A DNA stretch of 64,000 nt from Aradus depressus (GCA_963662175.1 OY759221.1:35276045-35340044); one strand, 5' to 3'; counted from the first letter of the stretch, positions 49,891-61,107 are shown. Translations and numbers: made by a program. The notes: generated by a model not told the origin, from the sequence alone.

Positions 49891-50429
49891 ATAATAAATT
49901 TATTTCCGTCAGACCAATAATACATGGTAATAGGATACGTCAAAAGAATTTATACATTAAGATATAGATTTATAACTATTTGAGTCTAACACACGTATGA
50001 TTAGTAGTAATAACAAAACTATTTAAAAAAAGTAAAATGAAATTAATAAAAATTGAACAAATAAATACTTAAAAATATATGAGTGTATAAACAAATTAAT
50101 AAAAGATACGTTTATAAAAAGTAGAGACATTTTTCAATTTAATAAAAATTAAGATAACTATTTTAAAAAAAACTCTTTGGAAGTGTTTTTTTCCCAACGA
50201 TTTTTCGGGACGTTCTTACGTCCCATCATCAGGTCCCAATGTGCGAGATATAGAAAAAAACAAAAAAACAATGTAACTATAACAATATATGAAAAAAAAA
50301 TATATAGATTAATCAGATATAAATGAATATATAAAAAAGTCTAAATAAATAAAAAATTATAAATGAATAAATAAAACAATAACGTACATTGGACTGACCT
50401 TTAAGGGGTGGAGGAACTCTGCCCAAAAA
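49891..50429 (-). mobile_element. AT-rich stretch with a PLE-end (reverse) at 50160-50260
   Basis: Reverse complement of 50190-50250 carries CTGATGAT, GGGACGT..ACGTCCC, GAAAAATCG, TTGGGAAAAA. Remaining text is AT-rich. The stem here is the longest of the set (7 bp). Confidence 0.6.
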
Positions 50430-50524
50430 ATAAAAATGAAAGCTTTGTATCAAATAATGTGTGACCAGAACCCCGTAAGGGCAACTATCGATTTTCAGCC
50501 AAATCGGCCAAAGGGAAGGAGGGA
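50430..50524 (+). repeat. Rep-A fragment, forward
   Basis: AACCCCGTAAGGGCAACTAT, TTTTCAGCCAAATCGGCCAA. Confidence 0.75.
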
Positions 50525-50730
50525 TTTAAAAAAAAAGGATAAGAAAACTCTTCTCTTCTCTATATTAGAACCTTTAAAGTTAGATATTAGTTTGAACTTT
50601 TATCCATTTTACTGGCCTTGGGATAAACACGAAATCCTCCTTATAACAATTCCTTATGATCTTATCTTTCTACTTTGGATTTATATTATATTTTCCTTTA
50701 TTTCATCTGCTTTCTTGTTACTTCTCCAGA
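50525..50730. repeat. Dispersed repeat F, copy 2
   Basis: Same-orientation partner of 49408-49617. It generates part of the 118-codon plus frame at 50436-50792, which I regard as chance. Confidence 0.85.
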
Positions 50731-50789
50731 CGGAAGTTCAATTCCTGGCTTGGCCAGTTATCTTCCAACCGCTGTGCTGTGTGGGTGGA

Positions 50790-50885
50790 TGAACCACTGA
50801 TGATGACGCTGTTGCGTCGAAAACCGGTTCTGGTATAAATAAAACAGTGGGAAGACAACGTCTTTTATTTCTAATAAAAAAATTC
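50790..50885 (+). mobile_element. PLE-end, forward, intact motif
   Basis: CTGATGAT, GACGC-TGTT-GCGTC stem, GAAAACCGG, TTCTGGTATAAATAAAAC. The GGTATAAATAAAA block is shared with 4080-4235. Confidence 0.7.
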
Positions 50886-51285
50886 TGTGAACACAATAAT
50901 AACTTCCGATAGAATGAATATATTGACACAAAATTTTGTATGTTTGACCACAACCACATAAGGACAAAACCTATCGATTTTATACCATAATCGGGCAAAG
51001 GGAAAGGGAGATTAGGGGTGTGGCTTACGTCAAAAATTGTTATAATGAATGTATCGACGCAAAATGTCTTATGTGAATTCGAAATTCCATACGGACGACA
51101 CTTATTTTCAACGGAATCGACAGAAGGGATTGGGGGAGGGCTCAACTCAAAAACCCCAATAACTGCCGACGTAATTATTGTATCAACATGAAATTTCATA
51201 TGAGGACATAACTTCTCAAATTTCAGCGATATCGGCTGAAGGGAAGAAGGGATTCAGGGGAGGAGTTTTTGAATCAGGTTTTACA
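50886..51285 (+). repeat. Rep-A copy, forward, head and tail missing
   Basis: Three sub-repeats in tandem: GATAGAATGAATATATTGAC, ATAATGAATGTATCGACGCA, TAATTATTGTATCAACATGA, at about 120-130 bp spacing. Confidence 0.85.
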
Positions 51286-51890
51286 TAAGTACCCTTACAC
51301 TTGCTGCCTAAGTAAAAACGGCCTCCTACCAGAAAAACGAGTCATAACAGAACCAGTGATAGACACTCTGTGCTTTTTGTGCTCCGGTGCTTTTTCTTAT
51401 TTATCTATAAAACTGAGCTATAAAAAAAAAAACTCTGGAAGCTAGAAGGAGTATTAAAATGGGTTGAACTAAAAGATATGGTAAACTGGGTGGGGGGCGA
51501 CAGTGGGGACATAAACCGTTTATAGGCAGGATTTTTAAATGGATTATCTGTCAGGGATTGTGTCTGCTAAGTCTTAACACTTCTCTCCGGTGTTACACTT
51601 CACACTAGAACTGTTCATCTAAGGCGATAGAATTAGGATTAGATATGGTCTCATATATCTCTACCGTTTAGAGGATTAAAGGATGATCTCCAATATAGGT
51701 GTTGTATGAATATATATATATATATATGTTGTATATATATATATATATTAGTTTAAATATATATGTATGTACTATATATATATATATATGTATAATATAT
51801 GTATATATTTATATTTATTATACTTATATAAAGACGTTATAAACTTCTACAAAGACTACTAGACAAAAGATCCAAACTAACTTTGACAAC
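51286..51890. other. Unassigned; (TA)n at 51705-51830
   Basis: 51286-51700 has no frame or repeat match. 51705-51830 is a compound TA microsatellite with GTATATAT interruptions. Confidence 0.6.
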
Positions 51891-51892
51891 AA

Positions 51893-51962
51893 AACGTCTT
51901 ATATACAACTCAATACTCAAACCTATGTGGACTTACGGACTTGAACTCTAGGGTTCTGCCAA
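51893..51962 (+). pseudogene. Jockey-like LINE reverse transcriptase scrap
   Basis: RLIYNSILKPMWTYGLEL, stop, GSAKAS: the same block as at 36735-37116 (LKP.WTYGLELWG). About 70 bp remain. Confidence 0.7.
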
Positions 51963-51965
51963 GGC

Positions 51966-52140
51966 TTCCTAAATAAAATAAACGTACATAAAAACTATCT
52001 AAAAACTAACAACTTTAACAATTTAAAATTTCATGGATGGGGACGGATCCATGTTATTTTCAAAGTTATTTTATCAGACTGCCTGGATGATAAGGGTAGT
52101 AAATATCAATAAAATCTGTGAGAGGTCAGACTATATCTTT
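51966..52140. mobile_element. Penelope-like fragments in inverted arrangement
   Basis: 51990-52048 (ACAATTTAAAATTTCATGGA, TGGGGACGGA) matches 37664-37695. 52070-52140 (AGACTGCCTGGATGAT, CAATAAAAT, GTGAGAGGTCAGACTAT) matches the 37440-37520 region in the opposite orientation. Confidence 0.65.
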
Positions 52141-52805
52141 TTTTACAACCTGAGAATATATAAGTTCTTTGTTTTTTTAAATAATTTTAGTTGGAATATA
52201 ATGTTGTAGATAACAGAAGAGGAGGTAGTGGGAAATGTATTTTCAAACAGGAAAATAACAACACCTCAAGAGGCGGGGGGTCGGAAGGCAAGTGGGAAAT
52301 TGGAAGGGAGTCTGCTAGGATATATGGTAGAGGGTAGGGCCATAACTTAACAGTAAATTACATAGGGTTATTACATCTCTGCTAAGATTATAGGGCTAGG
52401 GCTTAAAAAATATATAAAAAGAGAACAAAAGCTCTCTTCATTCATGATGAACAAAAATAAAAAAATTCAATGCAGTGGCGTAGCATAGGTTTCTCCCGCT
52501 TGGGCAAATGCTAAAATTGCCGCCCCCCCCCCCCCTACACTAACAGAAAATATGTTGTTATAGAGATAAAAGTTTCTAAAGCGAAGAAAATATTAAGCTG
52601 CTTTGAGAGTTTTTAATAAAAAAATGTTTTCTCTAAAATTTAAAATTCCTAAAAACATTTAACATAAGTTTTGAATTCCAATATTCATAATGATTATGTT
52701 ACTTTAGCAAGCTAAAAACATGTCTATAAATGACTTATTTCGACTTGCTAAAATAAGACAAAATCAAGCCTTATTTTTTGCATGAGGGAAAATTTCAATC
52801 AAACA
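52141..52805. other. Unassigned; hAT-like terminus at 52473
   Basis: GCAGTGGCGTAGCATAGG at 52472 resembles the CAGTGGCGTAGC end of hAT-type MITEs, but no matching right end was found. A run of about 14 C follows at 52524-52537. Nothing else. Confidence 0.4.
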
Positions 52806-52890
52806 TTTTTTTTTTTTAATAACTATTTTGAATATTTACAATCCGTATAGTCATAAGTAAATTTGATGAATGATACATAGAACAAGGAAA
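52806..52890 (-). mobile_element. LINE-like 3' terminus, reverse
   Basis: TTTTGAATATTTACAATCCG and GTAAATTTGATGAATGATAC, as at 11880-11960 and 53880-53960. In reverse it ends TTGTAAATATTCAAAATA. Confidence 0.5.
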
Positions 52891-53013
52891 AAAATAAAAT
52901 AAATAAATAATAATAAAATAAATTATTTTAATTTATTGATTTATTTCGCCATAGGTCATTGAGGTTGTTTAGTATAGTTGCACCCGATACACCAGGATGA
53001 GATTAAAATATAT

Positions 53014-53243
53014 AAGTAATAAGATATATCAGTCCAAAATTTATTAAACCACGACTAGTTTCGTCAGTAAACTGACATCTGCAGGTGGAATCTTGCTAGA
53101 GAAGAAGTCAACGTCCGGAAGAGTCCCTGATACTCGTATGTGTCCCTTGACCTCTTCTCTAGCAAGATTCCATCTGAAGATGTCAGTTTACTGATGAAAC
53201 TAGTCGTGGTTTAATAAATTTTGGACTGATATATCTTATTACA
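53014..53243. repeat. PLE-end inverted dimer, arms about 90 bp
   Basis: Arms 53014-53104 and 53154-53243 with a 49-bp loop. The right arm reads CTGAAGAT, GTCAG-TTTA-CTGAT, GAAAC, TAGTCGTGGTTTAATAAA, TTTTGGACTGATA. The left arm is its inverse with a few changes (CTGCAGGTGG versus CCATCTGAAG). Confidence 0.85.
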
Positions 53244-53879
53244 TATTTAACAAGTTAGTCCCCACAAGGGATGCCATAATGCTAGGTTTACCTTTAAATT
53301 AAATGAAATTAATCTTCCACAGTCTACCACCAAGAAATAGATTAAAATAATATTATTCTAATTGAGCATAATGCAGGATCGTAGAAGTATGCAAGTCGGA
53401 GGACGCCCCTCCCCATGTTATTCATATGACTCCAATGACCTTGACGTTGAGCAAAGAAAAAAAAAACTAGAATAAAACTAGAATATTTAGTATTGGTTTG
53501 AGTTTAGTGGAGAAGTTGAAAGTAGCCTGATAAAAGGGTGGGGGGAAGGGAAAAAAGCTTTCTAAAAAATAAGAATGTGGCTTGTTTGGGCAGACAAAGG
53601 GAGAGTCCCAAGGGACACAGACCGCCCTTGGAAACCTCTCTCCAAAAACCAAGGAAATAAAAGAAAGCCAAATTATTTGGAAGGAGGGGGCTGAAAGCAA
53701 AGCAAGAGATCTCACTGGCTCATAGAATACTCAAGGATTCATTATGTACTTGCTCTCTTTACAACAGTTAAAGACCTAATCCTCAGGGATGATCGCATGA
53801 TAAGTTATTAAGGTTCCTCGGTCCTCAATAGTGGCCGTATGTTTTGTACAACCAATAAAATTGTTATTGTAGTCTTTTT
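53244..53879. other. Unassigned stretch
   Basis: Minus frame 53467-53715 not recognised. No repeat match. Confidence 0.4.
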
Positions 53880-53960
53880 TAAATTTATTTATTTCGAATA
53901 TTTACAATCGGTATGAGAAACATAAGTTAATTTGATGATACAATTGGAAAATATATATGA
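53880..53960 (-). mobile_element. LINE-like 3' terminus, reverse
   Basis: TTATTTCGAATATTTACAATC and CATAAGTTAATTTGATGATA, third copy of the terminus at 11880 and 52806. Confidence 0.5.
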
Positions 53961-54811
53961 GTCCTCCAGAATCAAAACTCACAATATACAAAATTAACAA
54001 AATTGAGATGGCAGTGGTTTTTTTTTCAATTTTTTGAGCTGAATTCAAATATGGCGTTGGTTAGAAACAAAAGTCACCATATCCTAGGTTTAATGGGCCT
54101 AGAAGTTGGTGTCATTACACACACTAAGCGTCTTTTAACCAATCAGAAATCAGTATTTGCAAGCAATACCTGCTCAAAGAGGTTATCGTTTCTTTTTTTT
54201 ATTTTGTGCTGTTTTTTCTTGCAGTTTTTATTTTAAATAAAATTATCTTATTACCTGTGCTTTATGAAAAATTATAATTATGTGTCAATTTTATTCATTT
54301 TTCATTTTTTTAGAATTTTTTAAGTTGTAATAATGGTAACAAATAATTTACATTGCATTTGAAAATGTTGAATGGTTTTGATTTATTTATACATGTTTGA
54401 GAAAGTTGGTAACAAAACTAACATTATCCTATGTGGTGGGAATCAAAACTCACATTATCCAAACATTGGTTTAAAAACTAACATTATCCAAAATTTTACT
54501 GCTTTTATTTTTAACGCTATATAAAAATAAGTTTTTTCTGTATGTATTTCATTTTAAAGTGATAACAGGATGTAAAAAAAAACCATTTGCAAGAACCGGT
54601 TAAGCAAATTGTTGTCGAGAGCGGGTTTTGGCAAATTCTCAAAATTTTGATTTTTGGAGAAATATATATATAAAAGAAAATATATATAAAATAAAAATAA
54701 AAAATATAAGAAAATGATTTACATCGATAATAAAATAATGGACTATGTACAAAACAATATAAAATAAAATGAAAATAGTGAATTTAAATAATAATAAAAC
54801 TGAAATCAAAT
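53961..54811. other. AT-rich stretch with short tandem motif
   Basis: ACAAAACTAACATTATCC, TCAAAACTCACATTATCC and AAAAACTAACATTATCC at about 54412-54492 form three imperfect 30-bp repeats, with an outlier at about 53972. No gene. Confidence 0.5.
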
Positions 54812-54965
54812 AAACATAGCCCTTCAACTCGAGACGCCTCGAAAAACCCCTGTTCTATGTCATCCCCATTCCTCCAACTTAATTAATAGAGGCAGGGGAG
54901 GCCGCGGGGGCTCGAGCGATCCTGCAGTGGTGGCAGACCAAGAAGGAAAGGACAGCTGAAGGTGA
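54812..54965 (-). mobile_element. LINE-like 3' segment, reverse (GC-rich half)
   Basis: CTTCAACTCGAGACGCCTCG, GGGGAGGCCGCGGGGGCTCG and AGACCAAGAAGGAAAGG match 12095-12255. The AT-rich terminus is not linked here. Confidence 0.55.
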
Positions 54966-55882
54966 TTAGAGTTCATGCGGGTAGAAAATGGTCACCATCG
55001 GCACTCCCTAAATATTTTTGAAAGATTATAGTAGCATGTCTCTTGGCCAGTGCCACCTCAGTCTTCGGGGGGGATTATCTGGATGGGAATGGGATAAGAG
55101 TCGACCAACTGGATTGACATGGTTATTGTAATGTGCTGATGTAACATTTGAAAAATTAAGAAACACGGATAAATCACAATGTATAATTCAAAACTACTAT
55201 TAACAAAAAAAAATTAAATGCTATACTTAATCAAACCACTCTGGATACATCTCACGAATTTACGGTTCGGCTAAAATATTTAAAATAAATTAAAACAAAG
55301 AACTTCTTTATCTTTATATTGTCTAATTCCACCAAAATATATTCATAATGTGTATCGGTTTCGTCTTATGCCATCGTCGACAAACTTCAAAGTGACATTT
55401 TTTTGTAAATCATATTCATTTTTATTTAAATTTTGGAATCAGTCGCAAAACATGAAGTTCCGTTGAAAACTCATCATTAAAAACATATTGTTCCTAATTT
55501 ATCTCGAGAATAGGTATAGATACTACAATTTTTGGTTTCGATCCATTTGCTACAATCAAAGAGTTCTAGGTTTGATGAAGGAAAGTCAATTTTTCATCTT
55601 TGGATGGGTTTTAGGGTGGTAATTATAGTTAATTACGAAGATTGGTTATCTAAGGCACTGATTAAATGGAATCTGATCGATAATCTCATGAGTAGTTTTT
55701 TCAATAATTAAACTATCCTTGTTCTGCTATCCGTGGGTGAATCCATTGCAGAACTGTCTACTATCCGACTGGCTGCGGTTAAGCAAATATTTTTGCTCAC
55801 ACCATAATATTATAGATACAGGCTGGGCACATGGCATCTCACAATTTGAGCGTGAGGGGGGCGCGCTGCAGAAGGGGTTTAT
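54966..55882. other. Unassigned, with a degraded PLE-end at 55300-55395
   Basis: 55340-55390 in reverse reads ACGATGGCATAAGACGAAAC, a weak form of the PLE-end motif. 55420-55480 is a Rep-A scrap (CATGAAGTTCCGTTGAAAAC). Overlapping 66-codon frames on both strands at 55719-55927 are not recognised. Confidence 0.4.
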
Positions 55883-56500
55883 TACTTCCCCAGCAAAATG
55901 TATGGGGGAAGTTATGTAATCGGCCAAAAATTCATTTTTGAGTTTTCATCGAAATATTATGTTTTCCAACCCCCGGATTTCATAATTGAAAAAAAAAAAA
56001 AAAACAATTTCCTCTGTATATGTGTCTGTGATTATGATAACTTCCGATAGAATGAAAATGTATCGACACACAAATTTATATATTCAAAACTCCATAAGGA
56101 CGACACCTGAGTTTACACCGGCATTTTATATTTTCCGATTCCAAAAATGTAAAAAAAAAAATCTTAACTGTATGTATTTGAACACAATAAATCCGGATAG
56201 AATGAACACATCAACGCCAAATTTTGTATGTGCTTGTAGTACTCAATAAGGATGACACATAACAATTTTCAGTTGAATCGGCCAAAGGAAAGAGAAAATT
56301 AGAGGGGGTTTAACCCAAAAAACTGTCGAAGAACAACAAAATCAACAAACATTTTATAAACAAAACTATCCAAATCTCTAATTGCTGTCGATATAACGTT
56401 TCTATGAACACGAAATTTATAAGATGATGTAGAAGATCTGAGTAATGACATGAAATTGGTTAATTGGCTTCAGAGGGAGAGCGAAAACTTATTCTATTAA
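55883..56500 (+). repeat. Rep-A copy, forward, with duplicated head-proximal block
   Basis: Head TACTTCCCCAGCAAAATG / GGGGGAAGTTATGTAATCGG. Two head-proximal blocks follow in series (CTGTATATGTGTCTGTGATT at 56012 and CTGTATGTATTTGAACACAA at 56167), then AGAGGGAGAGCGAAAACTT near 56475. Confidence 0.85.
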
Positions 56501-57594
56501 TTCGTGCTGAAGAATGTTTAGTGATTTTATAGATTATATAGATTTTAGGATCATGAGGAATCTTGGGCTAATTTTGTCATTGAAGTTTATGTTTCCAATT
56601 GAGTTATTGGTTCCAGTATGGATGCTTTCAAAAATTGTGCTTTCCTATTAATTTATAGACAAGCCAATGGGGTAGAGAAAAATTGGTAAAGTCATTTAGA
56701 GTTTGGTAACAAGCTACGACAAGAAGACGGGAGAAAAATATTTGAAACGATCTGTTGAGCTAAGTGATCTTGACATGATGTGCAGGAAGATTGGCCAAGT
56801 CACTTAGAGTCGGCAGTTCTTCAATCTAAAGTTCTTTTAGCTATAGAAGCTTCTCATGCCGCCTTAGAGCAATTCGGTTTGGGCCACCATTTTGAACTGA
56901 TGGAAGTAATTGCCGAGCGAAGTGTGGTATACACTTTCAGATGAGCTGGCCGATGGAGTACACAGTAACTCGTATCAGGAGGAGGCGGACATTAGACTTC
57001 TGCGTACTTCTCTGTGATTAAGCTCCAATGGTTCTGAGTTCTTTCAAGGGACCAAGTGGAGGATCATAAGAAACAGAGAGCTGAGGGATATATTCTGGCA
57101 ATATTAGCAGCCTAATAGCAGACATGAAATCTGTGAACTCATAGTGGGCTGGGTATATGGAGAAAAGCTAATCACAGACGCATCATGGACGCTCAGGTTT
57201 AAGGAAGAACACGGCGCAGACAGACTGACCTGGTGAAGAAGGATATGGCAACCGGGGGAAGAGGCCAATGGAGTAAATGGATCCGGGCTATACTCGTCTA
57301 TATGTATGTGTTCTTCCCGCGCTCTTAAAAAAAGGACAAACTCTCTTCAAATTCGAAACATATATTACTAAAAAAATGTACAGTTTTTTTCTAAATAATA
57401 GTAAGATGTTAAGGGATAAGATGTGTCAAATGAAACACTGCGCTGAACAACACAGCTTTTGTACCACTGAGTGACATAATATGACGTAATAGTGTTGATA
57501 ACCGCTTTTGGATCATATAAAAAATATATCGTGGACAGACAACAAACTCTTGTTCCATTGTTTGAACTTTGGGTGAATTTCATCAAAGAAAATG
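56501..57594 (+). other. Unassigned; coding-like frame at 56788-56944
   Basis: After GATGTGCAG a plus frame reads EDWPSHLESAVLQSKVLLAI, EASHAALEQFGLGHHFELME, VIAERSVVYTFR and a TGA. It is protein-like but unrecognised, possibly a retroelement piece. 57180-57290 in one frame gives RQTDLVKKDMATGGRGQWSK, faintly like an R1-type tail. AATTGGTAAAGTCATTTAGA (about 56680) and ATTGGCCAAGTCACTTAGAG (about 56790) are similar phrases. Confidence 0.3.
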
Positions 57595-57870
57595 GGGAGG
57601 GGGAGAGACTCGATAGTGGGTCAACACAGAAATAATAACTGTCGATGTAATGAATGTATCGACATGTCATTTTATACATGAATCCAAAACCATATAAGGA
57701 GAACACTTATAAATTTTCAACCGAATCAGTCAAAAGAAATGGAGGGGATTTGGGGAGACATAGAAACCGTCATAACTGCTAAAGTAACGAATTTATGGGA
57801 ACAGAATTATATAGGACAACACCTATTTACTTTCAGCCGATTCTACCAATGAGAAGGGGGGGGGGGGGGC
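57595..57870 (+). repeat. Rep-A fragment, forward
   Basis: GTCGATGTAATGAATGTATC, CATATAAGGAGAACACTT and a second partial sub-repeat, then a G run at about 57855-57868. Confidence 0.8.
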
Positions 57871-58159
57871 AGAGGATAGAACCAGTAGAGGAAGAATGTA
57901 TTATAGGCGAAGAACGTGTAAACTGTAGACTATTATTAACTTAGAATCATCACAGCTCAGCGAATTCTAGCGGAGGTGTCGGCCATTGCTCAACGCATAC
58001 TAGCTAGGGTGCCGGATTGCACGTCTTTGACTATAACTGACTATGAGTTCTACAACTTGCAGTGTTCGTTGTATATTCCATGATGGGTTTCATATAAAAT
58101 ATGCCTTCTAGTTGTGTCTATAACTTTTATTTGAACAGTCTTTTGATTAAAACTAAGCC
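57871..58159. other. Unassigned stretch
   Basis: No feature identified before the left border of the next element. Confidence 0.5.
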
Positions 58160-58163
58160 TTAA

Positions 58164-58711
58164 GTGCCCCAGAGACGATCACCTTCAATTGTTCTGTTTT
58201 GACGTAGTGTTCTCGCTGATATTTTAATTTGTTAATTATTAAAATTACATATTTTTATAATGGATATCTTGCATTAACTCTAGCCCTCTGCACTCAGAAG
58301 AAAGAAAAGAGAAAGAGACATTTGTCCAAAGAATGGTATAAACTGAGAAGCCGTTTTACCCACGAAAATGCATTACGTATTCTTCGAGATACTGAACCCG
58401 AGGATTACAAACATTTTCTCAGATATTAACAGCAAAACAAAGTCTCTTTCCTCGAACGAAACCACCTCATCAGAAACTACATTCATCATTGCTGTCTGGC
58501 GAACAACTGACGGGACGATTGTCAATTTGCTAGTTACATTATCAATCGCTGCCATCAATTGCTCTTATCAATGACCTTCAATCAAAATTTCTATCAATCA
58601 TTGTCATTTAATTGACAATCGCGTCAATTGCCTCCTAGACGATCAATTAGTCCCATCAATGATATCATTGACAATTGCAATTGTCAATTTTATTGATCGT
58701 CTCGGGGGCAC
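58164..58711 (+). mobile_element. Harbinger-like DNA element, 548 bp
   Basis: Terminal inverted repeats GTGCCCCAGAGACGATCA and TGATCGTCTCGGGGGCAC, each bordered by TTAA (58160-58163 and 58712-58715). A plus frame (58229-58429) reads KKRKRHLSKEWYKLRSRFTH then ENALRILRDTEPEDYKHFLR. K.W...R...TH.NLL.EL...EP.DY..YLRM is the start of many insect PIF/Harbinger transposases, ahead of the DDE domain. Harbinger elements usually duplicate TWA, so the TTAA context is noteworthy. The DDE part is absent. Near the right end, GTCAAT/ATTGAC motifs repeat in both directions, as subterminal binding sites often do. Confidence 0.7.
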
Positions 58712-58729
58712 TTAAGATGTAAAATGGTC

Positions 58730-58932
58730 TTAATTTTCTTTTGATTTTGTGCCAAAATGTAATTAGAGTTTTCACATCTAACGAAGATGTTGCCTCAAAT
58801 CTTAAGTTCATTGCTACAATAGTTTCTGAGTTACAGTGCTCGAAATGTGAGATTCCGTTGAAAATTAGATGTCGGATTTTTGCACAATTACAATGCTTCC
58901 TTATACTAAAGGTATGAGAAAGTAATAATGGA
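58730..58932 (-). repeat. Rep-B copy, reverse, partial
   Basis: ACAATAGTTTCTGAGTTACA, GGATTTTTGCACAATTACAA and the terminal palindrome CTTCCTTATACTAAAGGTAT / GAGAAAGTAATA. Confidence 0.8.
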
Positions 58933-59260
58933 GGATTTAAGCTAAGGATCTTCACAAAACGAGCTGGCAATCTGAGAGAAACAATTATTGATAATGAGGT
59001 CCTTTCGAGGAGAGTGGGGAGAAGTCTGGGAAAGGAAGGGTGGGCAGCCGGGAGCAGGGATGATGACTGGGGATCAATGTTGGGAAGATGGCAGCGTTTC
59101 AAAATGATCAGACGTGACTACTAGAGAGCGGCCAAGTAGGCTGGCCCCTCTCAGACTGGAGGATACCAGACCCGCATCTCTATAATGAGCCACAATCCCA
59201 TCCCCATCTGAAAATAATTATACTTACCTGATCAACTTAGCTGTACTTAGTACTTAGCCG
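58933..59260 (+). other. Unassigned; open frame to 59121
   Basis: A plus frame reads FKLRIFTKRAGNLRETIIDN, EVLSRRVGRSLGKEGWAAGS, RDDDWGSMLGRWQRFKMIRR, DY, stop. The overlapping minus frame (58665-59102) is proline- and serine-rich. The plus frame looks more protein-like but has no recognised family. On the minus strand GATCAG|GTAAGTAT near 59230 is a consensus splice donor within PLE-type text. Confidence 0.3.
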
Positions 59261-60427
59261 GCTTTCGAAGTTGCCCTCCTCATCTGTGGTTTATATCTAT
59301 TTAATTTGGCAAAAAAAAATCACTTTTTGTTCCGTTGTCGCTCTTTGTGTATCCCCAGGCAAACATTTCTCCACAAATCTCTCAATAATAGACTAAAATT
59401 CGACTCAGAACTAAGTGTGCACTTTTTTTATCACGTAGATGTAACAATTTGTTTTTATTTTTTACTATAAACTTGAAAATTAAGAAAAATATAATTTAAT
59501 TTATTGCTTATATATATATATATATATATCCTCAAAGGTCATATTTTGTTTTGCCTACTTGCTTTCATTATTTCTATTTAAGAGCATATTCATATTTATT
59601 ATTTTAATATTATTTGTATATTTTTATTTGGTTACTATATTGTATATTCCATTTATCTTGGTACTTTTCTATCAAATATTTATTTTTTGTTACATACATT
59701 ATATAGATTGTTTTTTCCTTTTTTTTCAGGTGAGTGTCTCATTTATTCATTTGTAATCAGGAGCATCAAATTAGGAGAAGAAAGTAAGAATGTTTTGTAA
59801 TACTAATTTGTTTGGTAATTTATTCTTATATGAATCCGAATATGGGTCCGAAGAAAATGTACCGAAAAATAGTGCCCAAGAGAAGGTATTGTGATTGTTC
59901 TACCCTCAAAACGTAAAGAAATATGTCTTTTTCGCATGGCGGATATACTTGATTTAGAATTTTTTTTTCGTTCGCGATTACTTCTACAAAAATGCTTTAA
60001 TGTGGACTCCAGATCTACTGATTATGATACCAATCGGATAAGTGATTGCGGAAAAATATGCAATTTTTCAGATATTTTTTGCACGAATCTAAACTCTTGT
60101 ACATAGAAAATGAAAATCATGTATGGTACATACAGATATTTTTCCCCCAAAATTCAAACCCTGAAAATTAAAAATTGGAATGACACATATCATGTACTAT
60201 ATACGCTCGCAGACGAACACTCATTTAACTTAGGATTAAATATTGTATAAATATTTGTTTTCGAATTAACAATCTAATCATTTCTAATAGAGGAAGGCTG
60301 AAACTTGGTAAATCATTCCGGTGACAATGCATTGTATCAACCAGCCAGATCAGTCGAAGCTATTCACCGTCCATCCGTATGTTCATATATCATATAATTT
60401 CTTCAGATGCTTTCAAAGATTGCTTTG
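59261..60427. other. PLE-end at 59262-59310 (reverse), then AT-rich
   Basis: Reverse complement ACAGATGAGGAGGGCAACTT then CGAAAGCCGGCTAAGTAC is a PLE-end of the 37.5-kb type. 59311-60427 is AT-rich with TA repeats near 59508-59530. A plus frame at 59891-60106 is not recognised. Confidence 0.5.
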
Positions 60428-60535
60428 GGAGCCATGGTGGCCGTGCGGGCTAGAGCGTAGGGCTTTGGTCTCACCTTGGTTTGCGGATTCGAATCCCGTC
60501 CGGGAGTAAGTTCTATTTTGTAGATAGATAAATAA
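60428..60535 (+). mobile_element. SINE-2 copy, forward, 3' truncated
   Basis: GGTGGCCGTGCGGGCTAGAG (A-box region), AGGGCTTTGGTCTCACC, GGATTCGAATCCCGTCCGGG (B box), then TAAGTTCTATTTTGTAGATA. Matches the minus-strand copy at 3778-4000. The poly(A) end is missing. Confidence 0.75.
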
Positions 60536-61107
60536 TATAATATGTGTACTATTATATGAGAGAGAAGTGGATTGTATAAAAGAGAGTCGGTGGTTGAATC
60601 AAGCATTAATATTTATGGGAAAACGCGAGGGGGGGGGGCAACAATATAAATAAATCTATTTAATACCCCATATTTGAACAATTATTCATATATTATTTTC
60701 TAATTTTGATTTTAATATAATTGAAATATATTGGTATTTTTATTAATTTTCTTTCCAAACTTTTTTATTAAGAGCATTATAACTAAATATTTCTTTTTTT
60801 TTGTATTTTATTCACAAGTACAACTGTTGCTGGGTGCAACGACCAGTACCTATAATGTGCATGTAGATAGATAATGGCGTGTGAGAGGAAGGCCACCCAG
60901 TGGTACGTCCTCGGGACGAAAATTTATCTTAATTATTAGGACACTGGAAGTGTGAGCATGTCACAATAAATAAAAAAAAATTAAATAAATATAAAGGAAT
61001 TGAAAGACAATTTTGATGAATGGGAAGCGAGGTAATACAATTAAAAGGAAAATAATGTTGAAAAATAATCATAACAAAGATTGATATTTAACATTTTTGC
61101 AGAGATA
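60536..61107. other. Mostly unassigned; 60830-60905 shared with 18125-18215
   Basis: ACTGTTGCTGGGTGCAACGA and AATGTGCATGTAGATAGATA match the Jockey-associated text at 18.1 kb. A G run lies at 60630. The rest is AT-rich. Confidence 0.4.

Noticed and set aside
50436..50792. 118-codon plus frame
   Set aside because: It crosses Rep-A, repeat F and a PLE-end junction, and repeat F copy 1 does not preserve it.
54003..54236. 77-codon frame MRWQWFFFQFF..
   Set aside because: T-rich low-complexity translation with no motif or splice context.
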